Assembly (NCBI GenBank): GCA_016865505.2 | Contig: AP025252.1 | Location: 1,984,001 to 2,048,000 of the forward strand | Direction of reading: 5' to 3' | Origin: Bryobacterales bacterium F-183 | GTDB lineage: Bacteria; Acidobacteriota; Terriglobia; Bryobacterales; Bryobacteraceae | Length of the DNA stretch: 64,000 nt | Shown here: piece by piece, positions 8,162 through 17,438 of the stretch | How the letters are laid out: every line of letters begins with the position of its first letter | Numbering within the stretch: the stretch's first letter is position 1 | Notes under the pieces: generated by a model | Seen by the model: only the letters and a program-made list of their open reading frames with translations | What the model was told of the DNA's origin: nothing | Databases searched by the model: none | Position numbers and translations under genes: made by a program

Positions 8162-9171
8162 TATTGCTGTTGCTGCTGTTGTTGACGAATTGTGTCGAAG
8201 ACCTGCATGGGGGCGCGTGAAGTCTGGGCGGGGCGGGGCGCGGGAGCCCCGTTGGCGCCGGTTTCTTTGGCCGGGTATAGGAACGCGGCGTCGGGCTTTT
8301 GGGGACCGTCGACGGGCTGTACGTTAACGTGAACTGTCATTTCTTCGGCGGCTGCTCCGCGGAATAGGCCCTTGGTGGGCGGGACGTCGAAGTAGTCACG
8401 GCCGACGGCGCAGCGGATGTGGCGTTCACCGACAGTACGGTTGTTGGTGGGGTCAAAGCCAACCCAGCCGAGGCCGGGCAGCAGAGCCTCCACCCAGGCG
8501 TGGGAAGCGGAGCCGGCGCGGGCTCGATCCTCGCTGAACTCCTTGGGTGCGACGTAACCGGAGACGTAGCGGCAGGGGATGCGAAGCTGGCGCACGAGGG
8601 TGATCATGATGTGCGCAAAGTCCTGGCAGACGCCTTTGCCGTTGCGGAGGGCATCGTCGATCGGGGAGTCGACGCGGGTGGAGTAGGGCAGGTACTGGAA
8701 GTTTTCGAAGATGCCGGTTTTGATCTGGCGGAGGACGGTCATGGGGTCGTCCCGGCGGACGACGTGGAGCTTGGCGGCCAGGTCTACGAGCAGGGGACTG
8801 GGCTGCGCGTAATGGCTGGGCATTAGCATTTCCCAATAATCGTCGCGGGCGACGATCTGGTCGATTTCTTCCCAGGCCGAGGCGAGCATGGTGTCCGGCC
8901 AGTTCAAAAAGGGCTGTACTTCCACGAGCGAGGTGGTGGTGATGGCGAGATCGCTGTGGCGGTTGGGGACGTTGAAGTGATGGATGGTGTTGCCCAAATG
9001 GTCGCGATACTCGAACACGCGGACGCGGGGCGTCACTTCAATTTCAAACGACATGCAGTGCTGCGTCCACTCGGTGCGCGGGTGGAGACGCGCTTCCATG
9101 ATGGTCTCGCTCACGGGTTCCGAATACTGGAACTTGGTGTGGTGCTGGATCGAGTAGTACATGGTGGACAT
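8161..9171 (-). CDS. transglutaminase-like cysteine peptidase family protein
   Basis: 336 residues. An N-terminal bacterial transglutaminase-like domain (YYSIQHHTKFQYSEPV) precedes the catalytic core with C182 (GVCQDFAH), H224 (SHAWVEA) and D240 (GFDPTNN), so the triad is intact. The C-terminus is low-complexity and ends in seven glutamines. The start ATG (9171) overlaps the alpha-E gene stop. This protein, the alpha-E protein and the ATP-grasp protein upstream form a recurrent three-gene cluster in bacteria, thought to build or process a peptide or peptide-like bond. Its physiological product is not established. Confidence 0.9.
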   Translation of the reverse strand: MSTMYYSIQHHTKFQYSEPVSETIMEARLHPRTEWTQHCMSFEIEVTPRVRVFEYRDHLGNTIHHFNVPNRHSDLAITTTSLVEVQPFLNWPDTMLASAWEEIDQIVARDDYWEMLMPSHYAQPSPLLVDLAAKLHVVRRDDPMTVLRQIKTGIFENFQYLPYSTRVDSPIDDALRNGKGVCQDFAHIMITLVRQLRIPCRYVSGYVAPKEFSEDRARAGSASHAWVEALLPGLGWVGFDPTNNRTVGERHIRCAVGRDYFDVPPTKGLFRGAAAEEMTVHVNVQPVDGPQKPDAAFLYPAKETGANGAPAPRPAQTSRAPMQVFDTIRQQQQQQQ

Positions 9172-10094
9172 TACGCGCTGAGCGCCTCTTCGATGGTGTA
9201 GTCGATGTACGTGCGTTGGACGGCGACGTGGATATCGTCGCACTGCTTTTGGATTTCCTGGAGCTTGCGGTGGATGCCTTCGGCCATCACTTCGTCGATC
9301 TGGATGTACTGCAGGGAGGCTTGCAGGCGGCCCACCAGGCGGCGGGTACGCTCGTCGAGTTCGCCGGGGCCGGTGAGCGCGCTGAGGGCCGTCGCAACGC
9401 GGTCGACCGAGAAGCGGACGGAGTGGGGGAACTTGTCGTCGAGCAGCATGAACTCCGCCGCCCAGTCGGGGCGTATGTCGGCGGTATGGGCGCGGCAGTA
9501 GGCTTCAAAGGCTGTACAGCTTCGGAGCAGGGCGATCCATTCCAGGTGTTCCTGGGGATATCGGAAGTGGACGTCGAGCAGGGTTGCCGTGTTGGTGGCG
9601 CGTTCGAGGAAGCGGCCGATGCGGATGAACTGCCAGGCCTCGTTGTGGCTCATGGTCGAGTCCGTGATGCCGTGGAAGAGGTGGACGCCTTCGTCGACAG
9701 ACATCAGGAATTCGAGCGGGATGGACTTGCGACGGTCCGCGGCGTGGCGGCGTACGAGATGGTAGAGGCGGTTGAGCTGTTCCCACATCTCGGAGCTGAT
9801 CTGATTGCGGACCTGCCGGCAGTTTTCACGGGCGTTCTGCATCGAGGAGACGATGGAGGACGGGAAATCCGGATCGTAGAGCAGGGTGCGGGTGAGACTG
9901 CCGGTGTCGACGGCGGGAAGGTCGTTTGTCTCGATGCCGAGGCTGTCGAGGATGCGCTTCCAGCGGTCCTCGGGGGTGATCTTGGTCTGGTCGAGGATAA
10001 GGTTCAGCTGCACGCCAACGATGCGAGCCGTATGCTCGGCGCGTTCGAGATAGCGGGCCATCCAGTAGAGCGAGTCTGCGACGCGAGAGAGCAT
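9171..10094 (-). CDS. alpha-E domain protein (DUF403)
   Basis: A 307-residue all-helical protein. It begins MLSRVADSLYWMARYLERAEHTAR, the signature of the alpha-E superfamily. These proteins occur almost only beside circularly permuted ATP-grasp and transglutaminase genes, as here. No catalytic residues are known, and a scaffold or carrier role is an inference. It lies 32 nt after the ATP-grasp gene, and its TAA overlaps the transglutaminase ATG. Confidence 0.9.
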   Translation of the reverse strand: MLSRVADSLYWMARYLERAEHTARIVGVQLNLILDQTKITPEDRWKRILDSLGIETNDLPAVDTGSLTRTLLYDPDFPSSIVSSMQNARENCRQVRNQISSEMWEQLNRLYHLVRRHAADRRKSIPLEFLMSVDEGVHLFHGITDSTMSHNEAWQFIRIGRFLERATNTATLLDVHFRYPQEHLEWIALLRSCTAFEAYCRAHTADIRPDWAAEFMLLDDKFPHSVRFSVDRVATALSALTGPGELDERTRRLVGRLQASLQYIQIDEVMAEGIHRKLQEIQKQCDDIHVAVQRTYIDYTIEEALSA

Positions 10095-10126
10095 GGTTTG
10101 TTTACCCGTGAAGTACCCAAGTGACG

Positions 10127-11578
10127 TTAGTCATGTAAGACCCAAGTGTCTTTGCTACCGCCGCCTTGCGACGAGTTGACCACCAGCGACCCTTTGCGTA
10201 ACGCGACGCGTGTGAGGCCGCCGGGTACGACGGTGACCTTGGAGCCGTCGTAGAGGACGTAGGGGCGAAGGTCGATATGGCGGGCCTCGACATTGCCGTC
10301 GATGTAGCAGGGGGCCTGCGAGAGCTGGATTGTCGGCTGCGCGATGTAGTTGCGCGGGTCTTCGAGGATCTTGCGGCGGAACTCCTCCTGCTGTTCGCGA
10401 GTGGAGTGCGGGCCAATCAGCATGCCATAGCCGCCGGATTCGCCGACGGCTTTGACTACCAGTTTGTCGAGATTCTCAACCACGTACTGGCGGCTGCCTT
10501 CTTCGCTGCAGATGTAGGTGTCGACGTTGTCGAGGATGGGGTCCTCGCCAAGGTAGTAGCGAATGATGCGCGGGACATACGCGTAGACGGCCTTGTCGTC
10601 CGCGATGCCGTTGCCGAGGGCGTTGGCGAGGGTGACGTTGCCGTCGCGATAGGCGTTGAAGAGGCCGACGACGCCGAGGGCGGAATCTGGACGGAAGGCG
10701 AGCGGGTCGATGAAGTCATCGTCGATGCGGCGGTAGATGACGTCGACACGGTTGAGGCCCTCCGTGGTGCGCATATAGACGATGTTGTCGTGCACGACGA
10801 GGTCGCGGCCTTCGACGAGTTCGATGCCCATCTGGCGGGCGAGATAGGTGTGCTCGAAGTACGCGGAGTTGTAGACGCCGGGGGTGAGCAGGACGATGGT
10901 GGGGTCCGGGCGGCCGTCCGGCGCGAGGGCGCGTAAGGTGGAGAGCAGCGCTTGGGGGTAATGATCGACGGGCAGGACGCCACAGGCCTGGAAGAGATCG
11001 GGGAAGATGCGCTTCATCACCTGGCGCGAGGTGAGCATGTAGGACGCGCCGGAGGGTACGCGAAGGTTGTCTTCGAGCACCATGTAGCGGCCGTCGGCAC
11101 CGCGGATGAGGTCCGTACCGACAACCGTGATGTAGACGTCACGCCGGATGTCCAGATGCATCATCTGGCGACGGAAGTGCTTGCAGGTGTAGATCATCTC
11201 ACGGGGCACGACCTTGTCTTTGAGGATCTTGCCTTCGTGATAGATGTCTTTCAGAAAGAGGTTGAGCGCGACGATGCGCTGCGCGAGGCCGCGTTCGAGC
11301 TGCTGCCATTCGGCGCGCTGGACGATGCGGGGCAGCAGGTCATGCGGGAAGATCTTTTCGATGCCTTCATCACGGCCGTAGACCGTGAAGGTGATGCCCT
11401 GGTGCAGGAACGAAAGGTCCGACGCCTGTTTGCGCAGGCGCATCTCTTCGGGCGGCAGCTTTTGCAGGTACTCGGCGAGAGGATAATAATGCTCCCGGAC
11501 CGTGCCGTCCGGCTGCACCATTTCGTCGTACGCCGCGTTCAGTTCGTAGTTCCGTAGGAGAGCCGAAAAGGTGGACAT
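10127..11578 (-). CDS. circularly permuted ATP-grasp protein (DUF404/DUF407)
   Basis: 483 residues, cytoplasmic. Characteristic segments are [83 protein letters not shown]-like residues, and [18 protein letters not shown]-grasp enzymes ligate a carboxylate to an amine through an acyl phosphate, and this permuted type is usually the first gene of the alpha-E/transglutaminase cluster. A TATAGT hexamer lies about 20 nt before the start on the minus strand and may be the operon promoter. Confidence 0.92.
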   Translation of the reverse strand: MSTFSALLRNYELNAAYDEMVQPDGTVREHYYPLAEYLQKLPPEEMRLRKQASDLSFLHQGITFTVYGRDEGIEKIFPHDLLPRIVQRAEWQQLERGLAQRIVALNLFLKDIYHEGKILKDKVVPREMIYTCKHFRRQMMHLDIRRDVYITVVGTDLIRGADGRYMVLEDNLRVPSGASYMLTSRQVMKRIFPDLFQACGVLPVDHYPQALLSTLRALAPDGRPDPTIVLLTPGVYNSAYFEHTYLARQMGIELVEGRDLVVHDNIVYMRTTEGLNRVDVIYRRIDDDFIDPLAFRPDSALGVVGLFNAYRDGNVTLANALGNGIADDKAVYAYVPRIIRYYLGEDPILDNVDTYICSEEGSRQYVVENLDKLVVKAVGESGGYGMLIGPHSTREQQEEFRRKILEDPRNYIAQPTIQLSQAPCYIDGNVEARHIDLRPYVLYDGSKVTVVPGGLTRVALRKGSLVVNSSQGGGSKDTWVLHD

Positions 11579-11647
11579 TCGCTTGGATCTTTTACTATAC
11601 CCGCGCTTGCGACCCGTTCGGACATGGAACTGTAGCCTTGCTGATGA

Positions 11648-12709
11648 TTACTTGGATGTCGTGGTAGGCGCGATGCTTAGCGCCAGATAATTGGTGACCT
11701 TTGCTTCGTTACGGGCCACTTCGTAGTACGCATTTTTTAGCAGCTGATCTTTGCGGTTGAGCATGGTCTCGCGGATGTTCTGCTGGACCTTGGGATCGTT
11801 CAGTTCGCGCTGGCCGGCGGGCTCGCGTGAGATGATCTTGAACAACCGGAAGCCTTCCGCTGTACCGATGACGGGGGTCAACTGCCCGGGGGGCGTAGAG
11901 AGCAGCAGCTTGCGAAGTTCGGGCGAGGTTTTCTCGAGCGCCGATTCCGGGATAAAGCCGAGGTCGCCGCCTTGCTGCGCGCTGTTGGTGTCTTCCGAAT
12001 AATTCTGGGCAACGAGCGCGAAGTCCTCATTGTTGTCGAGGCGGCGCTTGATCATTTCAATCTTTTTGCGGGCTTCTTCGGCGGTCTTGGCTTTGTCGCC
12101 CTTGAGGTTGCGGACGGTGGGGTCCGCCTGGGGCGTCACCAGGATCTGCGCCATGTGAATCTGCGGCTCCGTCAGGTTGAACATCGCCTTGTTGGAGTTG
12201 TAGAAGTCCGCGATTTCTTTGTCGGAAATGGAAATCTTGGAGGTGATTTCGCGGTTGAAGAGGCGCTGGACGCTGAGGTCGCGGCGGAGTTGGGCCTTCA
12301 ACTCTTCCTGGGTCAGGTTGCGTTCCTTCAACTGGCGGGTGAGCTCTTCCTGGGTGTAAGGCGCCTTGAGTTCGTTGTACTTGGTGTCGACGTCGGAGTC
12401 CGTGGCCAGCAGGTTGAGCTTTTCGGCGCGCTGGAGCATGATCTCGTTGTCGATCAAGCCGCGGAGGACCTCGAGCTTTTGCAGGGTCACCTGGTCGTCA
12501 CCGGCCTTGGGGGCGGTTCCGAACAGCGTTTGATACTGCCGGTCCACCTCTGTATAGGTGATGGGCTTGCTGTTCACCATCGCGGCTACGCCAGCAGGCG
12601 GAGTCTGGTTGCAACTACTGAGTGTGAGCAACAGCGGCAGCGTGAAGCTGCTACCGGCTAGGATCCCTTTGGCGACGCGCATGAGAAAGCGATTTAGTAA
12701 CGATAGCAC
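11648..12709 (-). CDS. SurA/PpiC-type peptidyl-prolyl isomerase lipoprotein
   Basis: 353 residues from GTG 12709, or 344 from ATG 12682. The signal peptide ends in a lipobox (LTLSSC, C33), so it is probably a lipoprotein facing the periplasm. A SurA-N-like helical region (VNSKPITYTEVDRQYQTLFG onward) precedes a parvulin rotamase domain (PQIHMAQILVTPQ, then NYSEDTNSAQQGGDLGFIPESAL). It likely chaperones outer-membrane or secreted proteins. The GTG abuts the preceding gene's stop, while the ATG at 12682 gives a more typical signal peptide. The upstream 259-residue protein is probably co-expressed. Confidence 0.88.
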   Translation of the reverse strand: MLSLLNRFLMRVAKGILAGSSFTLPLLLTLSSCNQTPPAGVAAMVNSKPITYTEVDRQYQTLFGTAPKAGDDQVTLQKLEVLRGLIDNEIMLQRAEKLNLLATDSDVDTKYNELKAPYTQEELTRQLKERNLTQEELKAQLRRDLSVQRLFNREITSKISISDKEIADFYNSNKAMFNLTEPQIHMAQILVTPQADPTVRNLKGDKAKTAEEARKKIEMIKRRLDNNEDFALVAQNYSEDTNSAQQGGDLGFIPESALEKTSPELRKLLLSTPPGQLTPVIGTAEGFRLFKIISREPAGQRELNDPKVQQNIRETMLNRKDQLLKNAYYEVARNEAKVTNYLALSIAPTTTSK

Positions 12710-13489
12710 TTAATTCGGAGGCAAGGTGGTGGGTACGGTGTTGCCGCCCAACCCTGCGAAAACATCTTTGACCTTAAAGACTTTGGAGCCGCGGAAGGTG
12801 ACAAAGGAGAGCTTGCCAGGCGGTTCGCCGTAGATCCAATCTTCCTGTTCGTAGCCATCTTTGGTTTCGCGTGTCTTACGGCGCGGGGGGCCAAGGGCCA
12901 GCAGGACCTGGTCGCGATCCATGCCCTCGATCGCCCTCTTGGCCTGGATGGCTTCTTTGATTTCCGGCGGCAGGGTTTCCACGTAGCTTTCTGTGGCGCT
13001 GCGCTTTTCAAAGTCCAGGATGGGCTTGAGCAGGGCTTTAATTTCCGACGCCTTCATCGCGGGGATCTGCTTGTCGAAGTACAGTGCGATGGTGGTGCCG
13101 CCGGGGGCGTTGGTGTTCTGGTTGCGGCCGACGGGCGTGGTGGTGTTGCCGGCACCGACCTCGATGCGTTCGTACCACTTGCGGCCGGTTTTGAGTCCAC
13201 CGTTGATCTGCAAGGTAATGTGGTCGCCGTCGAGGTCGACTTTGGTGATCTGTACAAGGTCGCCGACGCGGGCCGCGGGTCCGAACTCTTTTTGCGCGTC
13301 GGCCCAGTCGGCCTTTTCCCACTTACCTTCTGCGGTGAACTTGAGGGCCTTTTTGGAGCGGGGCAGGATGATCTTGGCGGTGGCGTACTCCGACATCAGC
13401 CCGCGGGTGATTTCCACACGCTCTTCAAAGTTGAGCTTGTCGTCTGCCGCCAGCAAGGTCGCGGCGGCGAGCCATCCGGAAAGAAGCAT
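12710..13489 (-). CDS. secreted protein with BamE/SmpA-like C-terminal motif
   Basis: 259 residues with an N-terminal signal peptide (MLLSGWLAAATLLAADD). The central part is beta-rich (VGDLVQITKVDLDGDHITLQING). The segment AIEGMDRDQVLLALGPPRRKTRETKDGYEQEDWIYG resembles the SmpA/OmlA (BamE) motif, in which M/D-x-x-Q-V..LG.P is followed by an aromatic-rich strand. Being upstream of and coupled to a PpiC lipoprotein suggests an envelope-assembly role. That is an inference, and no exact family is recognised. Confidence 0.7.
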   Translation of the reverse strand: MLLSGWLAAATLLAADDKLNFEERVEITRGLMSEYATAKIILPRSKKALKFTAEGKWEKADWADAQKEFGPAARVGDLVQITKVDLDGDHITLQINGGLKTGRKWYERIEVGAGNTTTPVGRNQNTNAPGGTTIALYFDKQIPAMKASEIKALLKPILDFEKRSATESYVETLPPEIKEAIQAKRAIEGMDRDQVLLALGPPRRKTRETKDGYEQEDWIYGEPPGKLSFVTFRGSKVFKVKDVFAGLGGNTVPTTLPPN

Positions 13490-13607
13490 GCTACGGTCTG
13501 GCCTTTCTGCTTTTATTGTAAGTTGTTTGCAGCGCTAAGAGGCTGGCCATCGGGGCCAAGAGCGCGTTGAAGACTATAGATTTCCTTAGCTCAGTCGATG
13601 TTCTGGC

Positions 13608-14630
13608 ATGGTAACCTGTCCGACCTGTTTCCGAAAAAGCGATTCTTTTGCAACCTTCTGCAGTGGGTGTGGCAACGTGCTCGCGTCGCCGCCTGTGCGA
13701 AAGACTAGTTTGCTGCGGCAACTTTTTGTCGTTTTCGGCTCACTCACGCTGGCGATGTTTGTCGTGGTTATTGGGATCGTAGCCCTCGTTGGAAATAGCC
13801 CTTCACAATCAACTAGCCCCACGCCAAAAAGTAAAGATGCTGTAGAGCCTTCGCCAACCGTTGAGGTCCCGAAACACACAATTTTTCCAACCTACATGTC
13901 GGTCGGGCTTCGGTGGGCGACGGTTATAGTGCACCAGAAAGTGAGTGGGGAGCAGATGGCGGCTTTAGCGACCGCACTTCACAATCAATATCCCGAGATC
14001 AGGTACGACATTTTCGACGCTACAGCCCAACGATCGGCGATCGTTAGATTCGAGCAGCACAAGATTGCTGATCGCGAAGATCTGTTTGACGAAAAGTGGG
14101 TTGAGGGTCACCACATTGGAAAGATTAACTTGGTTTCGATCTCGAACACGGAGCGTCAATGGCAGCTTATGCCCGGTATGTCCGATCTAGGACCACTTCT
14201 GAATACGATCAACCTTGATCTCAACTCGACCAGGCTGTCTCCTGCGCCTGCGAACGCAGCAGGGGGCGCTAACGCTAAACCTGACCTAAGCGATAGGGAG
14301 AAGGCGAAGCTCGCCCGCAAGTACTCGATCAGGGCTGCGGAACTGATCGCGATGTATGAGGCAAATGAGGTTGCTGCCGACAACCTGCTCAAGGGGAATC
14401 CTGTTGTTGTGAAGGGAAGAGTTGACAAAATTGGCAAAGACATTCTCCTGGCACCATACATCAGCATGGGACGAGCGCCGTATGGCTTGACAGCTGTTCA
14501 TTGTTCCTTCAATCGCAAAAACGAGCATCTTCTAGTTGATCTCAGGCCAGGACGCGAGATCTTCGTCATGGGCAAGGTTCAGGGGAAGATGATGAATGTT
14601 CTTCTCGATGATTGCGAGATAGTTCCATAA
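13608..14630 (+). CDS. zinc-ribbon membrane protein with tRNA_anti-like OB fold
   Basis: 340 residues. The N-terminal zinc ribbon has C4-P-T-C7 and C18-S-G-C21, and a single membrane helix spans about 38-62. A proline/serine linker follows, then a central domain of unknown type. The C-terminus (about 245-340) matches the tRNA_anti-like OB-fold pattern: NEVAADNLLKGNPVVVKGRVDKI, YGLTAVHCSF and GREIFVMGKVQGKMMNVLLDDCEI. The base composition is visibly less GC-rich than the neighbours, with more A/T-ending codons, which fits recent acquisition. It is a single-gene unit, and function is unknown. Confidence 0.72.
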   Translation: MVTCPTCFRKSDSFATFCSGCGNVLASPPVRKTSLLRQLFVVFGSLTLAMFVVVIGIVALVGNSPSQSTSPTPKSKDAVEPSPTVEVPKHTIFPTYMSVGLRWATVIVHQKVSGEQMAALATALHNQYPEIRYDIFDATAQRSAIVRFEQHKIADREDLFDEKWVEGHHIGKINLVSISNTERQWQLMPGMSDLGPLLNTINLDLNSTRLSPAPANAAGGANAKPDLSDREKAKLARKYSIRAAELIAMYEANEVAADNLLKGNPVVVKGRVDKIGKDILLAPYISMGRAPYGLTAVHCSFNRKNEHLLVDLRPGREIFVMGKVQGKMMNVLLDDCEIVP

Positions 14631-14878
14631 GCAGGTTGTGCTAGTCGCGCTGCTTTCGTTGGACGCGACCCCAGAATTCACCTTCGGTTGCGCGGGCCTG
14701 CGTTCCTAAAGACTCCGGCGGCGTCGTGCCGATACGATTGAGCGTCGCCTTTGTGGCTTAGCGCGCCAGGTTCGACAGCAATCGGTAGGGGCAAACGATC
14801 GGAACTACGGCTTTCAGATATAAGTCGCTTCGCGGCCGACCCCCTGTCTCTTCTGCTGTCATAGCCACCTTGCCGTCT

Positions 14879-15067
14879 TTACTTGTGAAGTTGCGTTAAA
14901 TCGCTTTCGGTTTCGCCGGTAAGCTTGGCGCCGTCCTGCTGAAGCTTGAAGGTGCGGGTGAGGGTGCCTTGAGGACCTTCTGCGGTGCCGCGCCAGCTTC
15001 CGGTGACGTCGGCGGCGAAGGTCAAGAGGGCGGTGAGGATAAATCCGGACAGGACACGATGCAACAT
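14879..15067 (-). pseudogene. short secreted protein, probable C-terminally truncated gene
   Basis: From the ATG at 15067 the frame encodes 62 residues with a signal peptide (MLHRVLSGFILTALLTFAAD), then DVTGSWRGTAEGPQGTLTRTFKLQQDGAKLTGETES. From memory, acidobacterial secreted proteins of this type run about twice as long. Here a TAA follows TQLHK. Another frame just past the stop reads TSKDGKV, similar to the sequence expected next in such proteins, so a frameshift is possible. A genuine short protein cannot be excluded. It is transcribed divergently from the gamma-carbonic anhydrase gene. Confidence 0.45.
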
Positions 15068-15079
15068 GGTTCGATCTCC

Positions 15080-15110
15080 TTGGAATACGGTGTCTCTGCT
15101 AGCATATAAA
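15080..15110 (+). promoter_or_regulatory. candidate promoter for leaderless gamma-carbonic anhydrase mRNA
   Basis: TATAAA (15105-15110) lies 7 nt before the ATG at 15118, with TTGGAA (15080-15085) 19 nt upstream as a possible -35. Initiation 7-8 nt after the -10 would fall on the start codon. No Shine-Dalgarno sequence is present. Confidence 0.45.
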
Positions 15111-15117
15111 AAATCCC

Positions 15118-15639
15118 ATGCTACGGCCGTTTCGCGGAAAATCGCCGAAGGCCGCCGCATCCGCCTACATTGATCCCAGCGCGCAGATGATCGGAGATAT
15201 CACGATCGGTGAGCGATCCAGCATCTGGCCCAACGTGTCGGCCCGCGGCGATGTCGACTCCATCACGATCGGTGACGAATCGAACGTGCAGGACAACTCT
15301 GTTCTGCATTGCGACGAAGGCGTGCCGCTGAAGATCGGCAATCGCGTCACGGTCGGGCATATGGCGATGCTGCATGGCTGCACCATTGAAGACGAAGTGC
15401 TGATCGGCATCGGCGCGATTGTGCTGAACAACGCGCGGATTGGCGAAGGGTCGGTGATTGCCGCCGGGGCGCTGGTTCCCGAAGGCATGATTGTGCCGCC
15501 CAATTCGATGGTGATGGGCGTTCCCGGCAAGGTGAAGCGCGAAATCACGCCGGATGAGCGGGAACGCTTTCGCTTGAACTGCCAGCACTACGTCGACCTC
15601 GCGGCCGCTTACAACAACGAGATTCCCCCACAAGAATAA
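15118..15639 (+). CDS. gamma-carbonic anhydrase family protein
   Basis: A 173-residue left-handed beta-helix (hexapeptide repeat) protein of the YrdA/PaaY/CaiE group. The three zinc-ligand histidines are present: H64 (VLHCDE), H81 and H86 ([11 protein letters not shown]). [33 protein letters not shown] is the typical C-terminal turn region. Members are trimeric. Some hydrate CO2, others are thioesterase-like or inactive, so activity is not certain. The stop overlaps the aspS start (TAATG), so the two genes are coupled. Confidence 0.93.
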   Translation: MLRPFRGKSPKAAASAYIDPSAQMIGDITIGERSSIWPNVSARGDVDSITIGDESNVQDNSVLHCDEGVPLKIGNRVTVGHMAMLHGCTIEDEVLIGIGAIVLNNARIGEGSVIAAGALVPEGMIVPPNSMVMGVPGKVKREITPDERERFRLNCQHYVDLAAAYNNEIPPQE

Positions 15640-17432
15640 TGCAGACTGTACCACTCGATTTCCTTGGCGACCTTCGCCGCACACACGACTGCGGAGCGCT
15701 CCGCCTGTCCGATACGGGCAAGCGCGTCCTGTTAATGGGCTGGATTCACCGCCGCCGTGATTTGGGCGGCGTGGTGTTCCTGCATCTGCGCGACCGCGAG
15801 GGCGTGACGCAGGTGGTCTTCCGCATGGAAGCCGATGCCGAACTCCACAAGAAGGCCGAGTTGCTGGGCCTGGAGTACGTCATCGCTGTCGAAGGCATTG
15901 TCGATAACCGGTCCAAGGAAACCGTCAATCCGGCGATCCCGACGGGCGAGATCGAAGTGGTTTGCGAGAAGCTTTGGATTCTGAACGAATCGCGTACGCC
16001 GCCTTTCCCGATGGAAGAGACGGTGGATGTGAAGGAAGAAGTCCGGCTGAAGTACCGGTATGTGGACCTGCGCCGTCCGCGGATGCAGCGCAACATTATT
16101 CTGCGTTCGAAGATCGCGCTGGCGGTACGCAATGCGATGTACGAGCAGGGCTTTTTGGAGATCGAAACGCCCTTTATGACGAAGTCGACGCCGGAAGGGT
16201 CGCGCGACTTTCTGGTGCCGAGCCGTCTGCAACCGGGTACGTTTTACGCGTTGCCGCAATCGCCCCAGATCTTTAAGCAGATCCTGATGGTGAGCGGCTT
16301 TGAGAAGTACTTCCAGATTGTTCGTTGCTTCCGCGATGAGGATCTGCGCGCCGATCGCCAGCCCGAGTTCACGCAGATCGACATCGAGATGTCGTTCCCG
16401 CAGCAGGATCGGGTGTTTGAAGCGGTGGAAGCGCTGGTGAAGGCATCGTTCGAGGTGGCCGGCTTCCAGATCGAGACGCCCTTTCCCCGGATGACGTACG
16501 CCGAAGCGATTGACCAGTACGGCATCGACAAGCCGGAGCTACGCCTGCCGCGGTTCTATCGCGTGGAGGACATCTTTGCGACGTCCGACCTGCCGATGGG
16601 CGGAATGCCGCTGGTGGCGATCCGCATTCCGAAGGTCGGCGCGGTGAGCCGCAAGGAACGCGACGAGATCAAGGCGTTTGGCCAGGAGAAGGGCTTGCGC
16701 GTATTCGATGACGCCAAGCGCCTGGAACGCGACTATCCGGAATACATGGCCAAGGTGAAGGAACGCTGCGGCATCCTGGAAGACGACCTTGTGATCCTAG
16801 CCGGCTGGACGGGCGAGCCCAAGGGTCCGAAGCCGTTTGAGACGGTGCTGATGGCCGCGGGGCAACTGCGCCTGCACTTGATCCAGCGGTACGCGGATAA
16901 GCACCAGATGCTGGATCCGAAGTTGTTCAAGTTCACCTGGCTGACCGAGTTCCCGATGTTTGAGTGGGACGAGGAAGAGCAGAAGTGGAACGCCGCGCAT
17001 CATCCTTTCTGTTCGGTGCTCGATGAAGACATCGACAAGCTGCAGAACGACCGAGCGAACTGCCGTGCGAAGTCGTACGACCTGGTGCTGAACGGCAATG
17101 AGCTAGGATCGGGATCGATCCGTATCCATCGCCGCGACATCCAGGCGCAGGTGTTTGATGCGCTAGGTCTGACCAAGGAAGAAGCGCAGGCGAAGTTCGG
17201 GTTCCTGCTGGAAGCGCTGGAACACGGCGCGCCTCCGCATGGCGGCATCGCGCTGGGGCTGGATCGCATGGTGATGATCCTGGCGGGCGAGCAGTCGATT
17301 CGCGACGTGATTCCGTTCCCGAAGACCGCGAAGGGTACGGACCTGATGTGCGAAGCGCCGAGTCCCGCAGCGGATCGGCAGTTGCGCGATGTTGGAATTC
17401 AGCTCCGAGTGAAGCCTCCGCAGCATCAGTAA
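15639..17432 (+). CDS. aspS: aspartyl-tRNA synthetase
   Basis: A 597-residue class II synthetase of the bacterial type. The N-terminal OB anticodon-binding domain ([24 protein letters not shown]) is followed by motif 1, motif 2 ([23 protein letters not shown]), an inserted GAD domain (about 300-410) and motif 3 ([14 protein letters not shown]). It charges tRNA-Asp. Whether it also charges tRNA-Asn cannot be told from this window. The length is normal for bacteria. Confidence 0.97.
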   Translation: MQTVPLDFLGDLRRTHDCGALRLSDTGKRVLLMGWIHRRRDLGGVVFLHLRDREGVTQVVFRMEADAELHKKAELLGLEYVIAVEGIVDNRSKETVNPAIPTGEIEVVCEKLWILNESRTPPFPMEETVDVKEEVRLKYRYVDLRRPRMQRNIILRSKIALAVRNAMYEQGFLEIETPFMTKSTPEGSRDFLVPSRLQPGTFYALPQSPQIFKQILMVSGFEKYFQIVRCFRDEDLRADRQPEFTQIDIEMSFPQQDRVFEAVEALVKASFEVAGFQIETPFPRMTYAEAIDQYGIDKPELRLPRFYRVEDIFATSDLPMGGMPLVAIRIPKVGAVSRKERDEIKAFGQEKGLRVFDDAKRLERDYPEYMAKVKERCGILEDDLVILAGWTGEPKGPKPFETVLMAAGQLRLHLIQRYADKHQMLDPKLFKFTWLTEFPMFEWDEEEQKWNAAHHPFCSVLDEDIDKLQNDRANCRAKSYDLVLNGNELGSGSIRIHRRDIQAQVFDALGLTKEEAQAKFGFLLEALEHGAPPHGGIALGLDRMVMILAGEQSIRDVIPFPKTAKGTDLMCEAPSPAADRQLRDVGIQLRVKPPQHQ

Positions 17433-17438
17433 CAAAGT

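Noticed and set aside
8164-8184. CAA/CAG tract as a variable simple repeat
   Set aside because: Only seven codons with mixed CAA/CAG, too short and irregular to call a phase-variable repeat.
14631-14878. 248-bp gap without a gene
   Set aside because: No open frame with a start and ribosome site, hairpin or repeat was convincing.
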